Origin: an uncultured Bacilli bacterium
GTDB taxonomy: Bacteria; Bacillota_I; Bacilli_A; RF39; UBA660
Reading direction: 5' to 3'
DNA length: 16,315 nucleotides
NCBI GenBank assembly: GCA_947632415.1
Contig: CANRPB010000021.1
Span: forward strand, 1-16,315
The position numbers were made by a program, and so were the translations under genes. Positions 6,357 through 12,992 of this stretch are shown in pieces (the first letter of the stretch is position 1; each line of letters begins with the position of its first letter). The notes under the pieces are model-generated. The model was not told the DNA's origin. It saw nothing but the letters and a program-made list of their open reading frames with translations, and did no database searches.

Positions 6357-8423
6357 TTATGGTGTGGATGATTGACTACTTGTTTTTATTTTATATCCTT
6401 TTTTATTTAGAGTTATTTTGATACTGCCATCGATGTCGGTTCTAAATATTTGGGTTTTTGATAAAATATCTAAGACGGAGGTTTTAGGGTGACCATATCG
6501 ATTGTTTTTTCCAACGGAAATAAGGGAATATTTGGGATTTATTTTATCGATAAAATTTTTTGAGGAACTGGTGTCGGAACCATGGTGTCCTATTTTTATA
6601 AAGTCAATATCGCTCAATTGATATTTTTCGATTATGTCTTTTTCTTTATCTACTCCAGCATCGCCCATTAATAGTATTTTATAGTTGTTGTAATTTAGGT
6701 ATATTACATTGCTGTTATCATTTTCGTTATCGTATTGCTTGGTGTTTAAAAAATATAGTTTGTTATTGTCTATATTTAGTGTTTCTACGTTGTTATAGTA
6801 TTTTATGTTTTTGTTGTTTAAGTTTTTAATTAATGATTGTTCTAGTTCATTGTAGGCATCGTTATTGAGAATAACTTGGTCAATTGGAAAGTTATTAACT
6901 ATATTGAGGCTTTCTCCCATGTGATCAAAGTCGCCATGGGTAATAATTAGATAGTCTAGTTTTTTTATTCCAAGGGATTTTAGATATGGTATTATTCTGT
7001 TGTTTGTGATTGTATTTGGATTATAGATGTTTCCTCCTGTATCAATTAGAATGTTTTTGTTGTTTTTTAGTTCAAGTAAAGCACTATCTCCTTGTCCTAC
7101 GTCTATTATGGTTAATGCTTCACTTGGTATTATGTTTTTGATGTTTAAATGAATGATTATTGCAAATAAAAGTGGTAGGAAATTTTTAATTTGCTTGGTG
7201 TTTATTCCCTTTATAAATATGATTATTAATAAGTAGTAAATGATTGTTACATACCATGGAATGTGCGCTAAGGGTATAGTTATGTTTATATGAGTGATAT
7301 TTAGTGATATCGTTTCTAAGATAGTGGTTAAAAATAAGAAAATGTTATCTAGTGGTTTTATTAGTATTGTTATTAATGACATGGGAAATATTATAAATGA
7401 AATAAAGGGAATAAAAATGATATTTATTAGTGGTGCTAAGGGGTTTATTTCAAAGAAGTTGTTGATGCTTATTGGGATGCTTGATAGCCACGCTATTAAA
7501 CTGGTTATTAACGTTTTTTTGATATATCCTTTTTGATTGTTTATAATATTATTAAATAGAATTAAAAAGAAACTTACTGTATAACTGAATTGAAATCCTA
7601 TATGATATAAATAAAAGGGATTATATAGCACTAGTATTTCAAATGTAATTATAAGTATGTAGATACTTTTTATTTTTAAATTTAATATTTTGTTTATATT
7701 TAAGAAGATATACATTAGAAGTGCTCGTAAAATTGATGGTGTGTAGTTTGTTAGAAAAGCAAAGAAGATAAATGTTATGGATATAATGATAAAGATAATG
7801 TTTTCTTTGATTTTTATTTTTTTTAGAATAAAAATTAGTATTACTGAAAAAAGTGATAGATGCATTCCTGAGACGGCGAATAAGTGGCTAATACCGTTTT
7901 GTTTATATGATGCGATTGTTTCTTCGGATATAGCGCTATTGTCTCCTAGAAGAAACGTTTGAAGGTAGTTTTTGGATTTATAACTATCTATGTATTCTAT
8001 GATTTTGTTTTTGATTTGATATTTGATTTGGTTGGTTGATTTTATTTTAATGATTGTAGTTGGTGTTATTAGATAGTTTATTTTTTTACTTTTTAGATAT
8101 TTTTTGTAGTTAAATAAATTAAATACGGTGTTTTCAGGTGGTATTTCTAGTTGTCCTTGTACTTTTATTTCATCTCCGATATTGATATCGATATCATCAT
8201 AGTAGTTTATTAATATTTTTTCGGTGCTTTTTAGTTCAATTTGCGTTTTGGTGTTTTCTTTTTTGATGTTGGTTACGATACCAGTTATAGTAACTTCATT
8301 TGGGTATGCTTTTTCGGTTTCATTTTTAATTCGATAATATGTAATACCTAAAGTTATTAGTAATGATATAATAATTACTTTATATAGTAATATTATTCTT
8401 AATTTTTTCAAGTACACTTTCAC
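6357..8423 (-). CDS. comEC: ComEC/Rec2 DNA uptake channel with metallo-beta-lactamase-like domain
   Basis: ComEC carries single-stranded DNA across the membrane during natural transformation. The 688 residues show the full family plan. An N-terminal membrane helix is followed by an OB-like extracellular region (about 40-120). The Competence domain starts near residue 155, with NGISHLFAVSGMHLSL at about 176-191, and many membrane helices follow. The C-terminal metallo-beta-lactamase-like domain (from about 435) has DVGQGDSALLEL, the THGDFDHMGE metal-binding motif, LLMGDAG and IGHHGSDTSSS. The reading frame overlaps the end of comEA by 44 bases. The upstream start is GTG at 8423; TTG at 8411 is a serious alternative because AGGTGA (8425-8420) sits at the right distance from it. 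Intact metal-binding residues suggest the nuclease-like domain is active. Confidence 0.95.
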   Translation of the reverse strand: MKVYLKKLRIILLYKVIIISLLITLGITYYRIKNETEKAYPNEVTITGIVTNIKKENTKTQIELKSTEKILINYYDDIDINIGDEIKVQGQLEIPPENTVFNLFNYKKYLKSKKINYLITPTTIIKIKSTNQIKYQIKNKIIEYIDSYKSKNYLQTFLLGDNSAISEETIASYKQNGISHLFAVSGMHLSLFSVILIFILKKIKIKENIIFIIISITFIFFAFLTNYTPSILRALLMYIFLNINKILNLKIKSIYILIITFEILVLYNPFYLYHIGFQFSYTVSFFLILFNNIINNQKGYIKKTLITSLIAWLSSIPISINNFFEINPLAPLINIIFIPFISFIIFPMSLITILIKPLDNIFLFLTTILETISLNITHINITIPLAHIPWYVTIIYYLLIIIFIKGINTKQIKNFLPLLFAIIIHLNIKNIIPSEALTIIDVGQGDSALLELKNNKNILIDTGGNIYNPNTITNNRIIPYLKSLGIKKLDYLIITHGDFDHMGESLNIVNNFPIDQVILNNDAYNELEQSLIKNLNNKNIKYYNNVETLNIDNNKLYFLNTKQYDNENDNSNVIYLNYNNYKILLMGDAGVDKEKDIIEKYQLSDIDFIKIGHHGSDTSSSKNFIDKINPKYSLISVGKNNRYGHPKTSVLDILSKTQIFRTDIDGSIKITLNKKGYKIKTSSQSSTP

Positions 8424-9075
8424 CTATGCCACTTACTTTAGTTAGGTCGTTGATGTCTTGGAATGCGCCGTTTTCTTCTCGATATTTTATTATAGCTTCG
8501 GCTTTGCTTTCTCCTATTCCTGATAGTAGCATTAGTTCTTCTTTAGTGGCAGTGTTTATGTTTATTTTTTGATTAGGGTCTAACGTTTTATTGTCAGTTT
8601 TGTCAGTTTGGGCTGGTGTTGTACAAGCGTCGTTGATAGTATCTGGGCAACTACATTCTTTTTCGATATATTCTATAACTGTTTTAGTAGTTGTTAATTC
8701 TTGTCTTAGTTTTTCGATTTCATTTTTATTATAAATAATTATAACCATTTCATCAGTTATATTTTTACTTAAATTAATAAGGGTGGTATCAGCGTTTTCA
8801 GTTAGTCCGCCACTTTTTTCGATGGCATCGCTGACTCTTTTTCCTGCTTCTATTTCGTAAACTCCTGGGGTTATTACTTCACCTTTGATGTCAAATTTGA
8901 TTTTTTGGGGCTCTTCTACTTTTTCTTCAACTGGTTCTGTTTCAGTTAGTGCTTCTAGTTGAACGGTTGATTCCTGACTTGTATGTTTTGTTGTGTTAAA
9001 AATAACTATTGATATTATCATTAATACTAGTATTATAATTATGTAGTATTTGTATTTGAATATTTTTTCTTTCAT
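8380..9075 (-). CDS. comEA: ComEA, DNA-binding competence receptor
   Basis: ComEA binds incoming double-stranded DNA at the cell surface and hands it to ComEC. I place the start at ATG 9075, preceded by AGAAGGA; a frame-matched ATG at 9105 has no such site and lies at the -10 region. The 231-residue product has a basic N-terminus, one membrane helix (about 10-27), an SLBB domain (about 55-120, IKFDIKGEVITPGVYEI), a linker with Cys pairs (ECSCPDTINDAC), and a C-terminal double helix-hairpin-helix domain. The latter reads ININTATKEEL, LSGIGESKAEAIIKYR and VSGIGESVLEKI, the ComEA signature. A TATAAT at 9107-9112 suggests a promoter just upstream, though the -35 is unclear. It forms an overlapping operon with comEC. 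Confidence 0.94.
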   Translation of the reverse strand: MKEKIFKYKYYIIIILVLMIISIVIFNTTKHTSQESTVQLEALTETEPVEEKVEEPQKIKFDIKGEVITPGVYEIEAGKRVSDAIEKSGGLTENADTTLINLSKNITDEMVIIIYNKNEIEKLRQELTTTKTVIEYIEKECSCPDTINDACTTPAQTDKTDNKTLDPNQKININTATKEELMLLSGIGESKAEAIIKYREENGAFQDINDLTKVSGIGESVLEKIKNNITI

Positions 9076-9154
9076 TTTTTTCCTTCTTTCTATATTAGGC
9101 ATCATAATTATAATACGATTTTTTTTGTGAAAATCCTTTTTTTTATAGAAAGAT

Positions 9155-9187
9155 TTTAAAAAAAGACAGCACTTTTATTTAGTGCTG
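9155..9187 (-). terminator. Intrinsic terminator overlapping the 3' end of the PDZ-Lon protease gene
   Basis: CAGCACT (9167-9173) and AGTGCTG (9181-9187) form a seven-base stem with a seven-base loop that holds the TAA stop codon. On the minus strand it is followed by TC and a run of seven T. The start of the stem lies within the coding sequence. Confidence 0.8.
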
Positions 9188-10185
9188 ATAAGACTATCTA
9201 TGGCTTCTTTTAAGGTTGATACACCTATTATTTTTATGTTGTAGTTGTTTTTTTCTCTTATTTTGATGGCTTCTTCGTAGTTTTCTCCGTTTGGAACTAA
9301 GAATATACTAGCGTTGTTTTTAACGGCTCCCATTAGTTTGTATTTTACGCCACCAATGCTTCCAACTTTTCCGTCTTTGTCGATTGTTCCTGTTCCGACA
9401 ATGGTTTTTCCATGTGTTAAGTCAGTATTAGTTAGATTGCTATATATTGTTAAAGCCATCATCATGCCTCCTGATGGGCCACTTTCTCGTGATTTATAAC
9501 TTATGGCGATATCATGATTAGTGTCGATATCGAATGTTTCTCCTAGGGAGGCGCCTATTAAAATTTTATCCTCTAGTTTTATTAAAGTAGCAGTTCTTGT
9601 GTATTGTTTATTGTTATTTAAAACAGTTATGGTTACTTTATCGTTTTCCTGTTTAGTTTGGACATATTCTAAGTCTTTTTTAGCTTTTATTTCTTTATCG
9701 TCTATTTTTATAATTTGGTCCCCTACTTTTAAGTCGGTTTGGGCTGTGTCTGCTAAGTATGTTACATATAGTTTTGTGTTTTTTACTTTAAATTCTTTTT
9801 TGGCTTCTTTAAATCCGGCATATAAAGCATTGCTTACTGCTTCTTTAAGACTTAATTCATCTCTAAATTGGGCTTCGGCTAGGGTTTCGTTTTCCATTAT
9901 TATTTCTTCTTTTTTTATTAGATCCCAGTTAGGATTTAGTTTTTCGATTATTAGTGTTGGAATGGTTGCTTGGAGTTCTGATACGTATGCAAAGTTTAGA
10001 GTGCCTTGTAAATTATTTTTGTCATCGATTTTTATTCTATCGGATATGTTAATTATGCCTCCAGGGATATCTATGTAATATGGGAGTTTTATAGTAAATA
10101 ATAGTAGTAGCGCTATTAACGTGATTAAGAATTTATATTCTTTTTTTATATATTTTTTTATTTGTTCATATAATTTAGTAAACAT
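9175..10185 (-). CDS. ylbL: Membrane-anchored PDZ and Lon-type serine protease (YlbL/SepM family)
   Basis: An extracytoplasmic protease of the S16 family. Relatives include B. subtilis YlbL and streptococcal SepM, which trims the competence-stimulating peptide. The start chosen is ATG 10185, because AAGGAGA lies four bases upstream; the in-frame ATG at 10200 has no site. The 336-residue product has one N-terminal membrane helix (about 15-35), a PDZ domain (about 120-195, including DLKVGDQIIKIDDKEI) and a Lon proteolytic domain (about 205-336). The catalytic pair is Ser238 in SGPSGG and Lys281 in GGVKYKL, 43 residues apart, the same spacing as in E. coli Lon. It is head to head with ylbJ. Its substrate here is unknown; a role in competence signalling is speculation, despite nearby com genes. 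Confidence 0.93.
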   Translation of the reverse strand: MFTKLYEQIKKYIKKEYKFLITLIALLLLFTIKLPYYIDIPGGIINISDRIKIDDKNNLQGTLNFAYVSELQATIPTLIIEKLNPNWDLIKKEEIIMENETLAEAQFRDELSLKEAVSNALYAGFKEAKKEFKVKNTKLYVTYLADTAQTDLKVGDQIIKIDDKEIKAKKDLEYVQTKQENDKVTITVLNNNKQYTRTATLIKLEDKILIGASLGETFDIDTNHDIAISYKSRESGPSGGMMMALTIYSNLTNTDLTHGKTIVGTGTIDKDGKVGSIGGVKYKLMGAVKNNASIFLVPNGENYEEAIKIREKNNYNIKIIGVSTLKEAIDSLISTK

Positions 10186-10228
10186 GTTTTCTCCTTTCAT
10201 TTTAGTATATCATTAGAGGGTGTTTTTT

Positions 10229-11209
10229 ATGAAGAAAATTATATCAAGTGTTTTAATTATGGCGGTATTACTGTTTGTTATGTTTGAGATTCTTACTTCT
10301 TCTAGTACGATATTAGAAACAGTTGGGTTTTCTTTTAATGTGTGGAAGAATAATATTTTTCCTTCATTATTTCCGTTTTTTGTTTTATCGGAAATTCTTA
10401 TTAATTATGGTTTTATTGAATTAGTTGGTGAGTTATTTAAGCCTGTCATGAATAAGTTTTTTAAAGTCAAAGGTGTGGGAGCGTTTGTTTTTATTATGAG
10501 TCTTGTGAGTGGATTTCCTAGTAATTCTAAGTATGTTAGGGAACTTTATTTGAAGGGGCTTATAACTGAGCGTGAGGGTACTAAGTTGCTTACTTTTACG
10601 CATTTTTCTAATCCTTTGTTTATTTTGGGTACTGTTTCGATATTGTTTTTAAATAATAAAGAAGTTGGTCTTTTAATTTTGTTGTGTCATTATCTTGGCA
10701 ATTTTTTTGTTGGATTGGCTTTTAGGAATTATTGTGTTAGTAGTCGTGAGGATACTCATGTTTCTTTAAAAAGGGCTATTATAAATATGCATAAAAAAAG
10801 AATGGAAAATAATAGACCTTTTGGGGTTGTTGTCAGTGATGCTTTGATGAATGGTATAAATACGTTATTGCTTATTTTTGGTGTTGTTACTTTGTTTTTA
10901 GTTATTACAACTATAATTGATAATAATATTAGTTTATCTAGTTATTACCAAAGTATTTTAAATGGTATTGTGGAGATGACTCAGGGGTTAAAATATGTTA
11001 GTTTACTTGATATTCCTTTAAAGATTAAGGGAACGCTGTCGGTTTTTATTATTTCATTTGGTGGCATTAGCGTTCATATGCAAATAATTAGTATTTTAAG
11101 TGATACGAAAATTAAATATTTTCCTTTTTTAGTCGCACGTATTATTCATTCTTTAGTTTCATCTTTTTTATTTTATGTGTTGTTTGATTTTTGGCTTAAG
11201 TTTATTTAG
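10229..11209 (+). CDS. ylbJ: YlbJ-like integral membrane protein with nucleoside-recognition (Gate) domain
   Basis: A polytopic membrane protein of 326 residues, similar to YlbJ, which is needed for spore formation in B. subtilis and belongs to the Gate/nucleoside-recognition group. Recognisable blocks are NIFPSLFPFFVLSEIL, the SGFPSNSKYV turn, HFSNPLFILGTV and the C-terminal FGGISVHMQ segment. Start ATG 10229 is preceded by GAGGGTG; an in-frame GTG at 10220 would overlap that site. It is divergent from the YlbL-like protease with only 43 bases between starts, echoing the ylbJ-ylbK-ylbL neighbourhood in Bacillus. Its stop codon overlaps the stop codon of the convergent minor pilin gene. Presence of YlbJ does not prove sporulation; no other spore gene is in the window. 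Confidence 0.9.
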   Translation: MKKIISSVLIMAVLLFVMFEILTSSSTILETVGFSFNVWKNNIFPSLFPFFVLSEILINYGFIELVGELFKPVMNKFFKVKGVGAFVFIMSLVSGFPSNSKYVRELYLKGLITEREGTKLLTFTHFSNPLFILGTVSILFLNNKEVGLLILLCHYLGNFFVGLAFRNYCVSSREDTHVSLKRAIINMHKKRMENNRPFGVVVSDALMNGINTLLLIFGVVTLFLVITTIIDNNISLSSYYQSILNGIVEMTQGLKYVSLLDIPLKIKGTLSVFIISFGGISVHMQIISILSDTKIKYFPFLVARIIHSLVSSFLFYVLFDFWLKFI

Positions 11210-11709
11210 ACTTCTATATTTTGTGAGTTATTATAAATATATACTATGTTTAGTCCAAAATTTGTGTCTTTAAATAGGTCGTTATATATTGGTATATTTA
11301 TTTCAAGGATACCATTATAGGTGTTTTGAAGTTCTGTTGTTTCTGTTTTTATGCTTATGTCTTTAAAATTAAAGTTTTTGTTTAATTTTATTGTGTAGTT
11401 ATCATATGATAGAGTTTTTTCTGTTTCATTTACTATTAGTTGTTTTATTTTTCCATTAGCATATTGGAAGTTTAGACAAGTTGTTTGTTCGCTACATCGT
11501 GATACCGAGATAACTTGCTTAGATGTTAGATCGGTGTATATTTTATCAGTCATTATATTTTGCTTGTTTAACATTTCTGTTTTTATACCAGATGATGAGT
11601 ATATTTCTTTTAAATTGATAATTAATTGAAATAGTATCACTACAATTATCATTGACAGTACAAATGATACTATTAATTCAATGATTGTAAATCCTTTGTT
11701 ATTCTTCAT
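11206..11709 (-). CDS. Minor prepilin (ComGF/PilW-like)
   Basis: A 167-residue prepilin. It begins MKNNKG/FTIIEL, a short basic leader ending in Gly with Phe at +1 and Glu at +5, the signal for prepilin peptidase. A 20-residue hydrophobic helix follows, then a mostly beta soluble domain with one Cys pair (CSEQTTC). Size and shape fit minor pseudopilins such as ComGF or PilW/GspJ; I cannot choose between them. ATG at 11709 has AGAGGTGA four bases upstream. This site overlaps the stop codon of the upstream pilin gene, so the two are one operon and probably translationally coupled. Its end overlaps the ylbJ stop codon. Confidence 0.88.
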   Translation of the reverse strand: MKNNKGFTIIELIVSFVLSMIIVVILFQLIINLKEIYSSSGIKTEMLNKQNIMTDKIYTDLTSKQVISVSRCSEQTTCLNFQYANGKIKQLIVNETEKTLSYDNYTIKLNKNFNFKDISIKTETTELQNTYNGILEINIPIYNDLFKDTNFGLNIVYIYNNSQNIEV

Positions 11710-11718
11710 ATTTCACCT

Positions 11719-12885
11719 CTAATATCTTGCTTGATCGGCTTGATAGTTTCTTTGTACTTCGTTTTCTGATAAAGCCCTATTATATATTAAAACGTTTTGA
11801 ACTTCTATATTAGCATAATCATCCATTCCTGTTGCTTTGGGATTTCCACCTATGGCAAGTGGAACCGAAGAAACTGAAATATTCCCAGAAACATTTACTT
11901 CACCAATTTTTTCTCCATTAACGTATAATTTTTCTGTTTGATTATCATATGTCATAGTTACGGTATAAAATTCATTCAAGTTGTGAGTTAAATTTGATGG
12001 TGTAGCAGATTGATAATTACTATTATTATAAAGCATACTATAAAAATACTGGCCTTGGCTATATGATATTCCTCCGCCTCCAGCGGTATCCCAATTTCCA
12101 AAAAATTCTACATTATTACTATCATTATGACCTATTGCTGATAAAATATTTACTCTAATTTCCCAAGTAATACCACCAGTATATGACATATTTTTGGTAT
12201 TTTCTAGTCTTGCATAAGTTGATGATCCATCAAATACTAATGAGTTATTACTCCATGATGGAGCGTTATATAGTGTTGCATCATTACCGTTATTGCTTAA
12301 GTCTTTCCATGTTGGCGTACCACTATCATGTCCACTTCCAGTATTATTTATTGCGTCTAAATGTGTAATTAAACCGTTTTCTACATATGCATTATCTTTA
12401 TTAAATCTCATGGTTGTAAATGTTTGATTTTTATATTTTATAATTATACGATGGTCAGTTTTAGAGTTTATGGTTTGAATTTGATTGATGTATTTTTTCA
12501 TGTCTTCGTTTATACCATTCATATTTGTTTTTAATTTGGATAGGTTTTCTTCGGTGAATATTACTTGTTCTACTTTAGATGCGTCAAATAATTTTTGACA
12601 ATAACTACTGGTTGAGAAAATGTCTACGTCACATTTAGTTATATCTAGATAATTTTTTCCTGATTGATTAAGTTTTTCTACTAAGGTGTCATATTCTTTT
12701 TCATTTATGTAGTTTATGATGTTGTTTGCTAAGTACATACCTTCAACAGTATCATAGGTAAAACTATATTGATAGCTTCTATTGATATTTTTAAATTGAA
12801 TGTACATAAAAACTAGTAGTCCAACTATTACAGTTGATAAGATTAAAACTTCTGTTATTACGAACCCTTTGTTATTTTTTCTCAT
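11719..12885 (-). CDS. Prepilin fused to a LamG/concanavalin-A-like domain
   Basis: A 388-residue minor pilin carrying a lectin-like domain. The N-terminus MRKNNKG/FVITEVLIL is a class III prepilin signal (Gly before the cut, Glu at +5) followed by a hydrophobic helix to about residue 31. Residues 32-168 form a helical stalk and pilin-type region with a Cys pair. From about 170 to the end there is a laminin-G-3-like (jelly-roll) domain: GLITHLDAINN, WKDLSNNGNDATLYNAPSW, LVFDGSSTYARLE, FYTVTMTYDNQTEKLYVNG and VQNVLIYNRALSENEVQRNY. Such domains often bind carbohydrate. ATG at 12885 follows GAGGAG. It is first in a two-gene operon, divergent from the pilus ATPase. A tip or near-tip adhesin role is inferred from the fusion. 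Confidence 0.92.
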   Translation of the reverse strand: MRKNNKGFVITEVLILSTVIVGLLVFMYIQFKNINRSYQYSFTYDTVEGMYLANNIINYINEKEYDTLVEKLNQSGKNYLDITKCDVDIFSTSSYCQKLFDASKVEQVIFTEENLSKLKTNMNGINEDMKKYINQIQTINSKTDHRIIIKYKNQTFTTMRFNKDNAYVENGLITHLDAINNTGSGHDSGTPTWKDLSNNGNDATLYNAPSWSNNSLVFDGSSTYARLENTKNMSYTGGITWEIRVNILSAIGHNDSNNVEFFGNWDTAGGGGISYSQGQYFYSMLYNNSNYQSATPSNLTHNLNEFYTVTMTYDNQTEKLYVNGEKIGEVNVSGNISVSSVPLAIGGNPKATGMDDYANIEVQNVLIYNRALSENEVQRNYQADQARY

Positions 12886-12902
12886 AAAATTACTCCTCTA
12901 TC

Positions 12903-12931
12903 TTGTTTTTATTATATTATTATTATATAAT
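12903..12931 (+). promoter_or_regulatory. Promoter for the pilus ATPase gene
   Basis: TTGTTT (12903-12908) and a perfect TATAAT (12926-12931) are 17 bases apart on the plus strand, predicting a leader of about 55 bases. Its -10 box coincides almost exactly with the -10 box of the opposite promoter. Confidence 0.6.
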
Positions 12932-12955
12932 ATATTTAGTCTAAATGCTAGTCAA
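12927..12955 (-). promoter_or_regulatory. Promoter for the minor prepilin operon
   Basis: On the minus strand, TTGACT (12950-12955) and TATTAT (12927-12932) are 17 bases apart, each matching five of six consensus positions. The predicted leader to ATG 12885 is about 35 bases and carries GAGGAG. It overlaps the ATPase promoter over the -10 boxes, so the two polymerases should compete. Confidence 0.7.
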
Positions 12956-12992
12956 AAGTAGAAGATTTAAGAATTTTAGAGGGGATGATAAA

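Noticed and set aside
9521..10078. Plus-strand open frame of 185 codons opposite the PDZ-Lon protease gene
   Set aside because: The minus-strand frame has the full Ser/Lys protease domain and a good start. The plus frame is antisense and has no ribosome binding site or family resemblance.
12945..12992. In-frame upstream ATG for the pilus ATPase, adding 16 residues
   Set aside because: It lies at the predicted transcription start region, has no ribosome binding site and adds a basic peptide not expected in the family. ATG 12993 follows GAGGGG.
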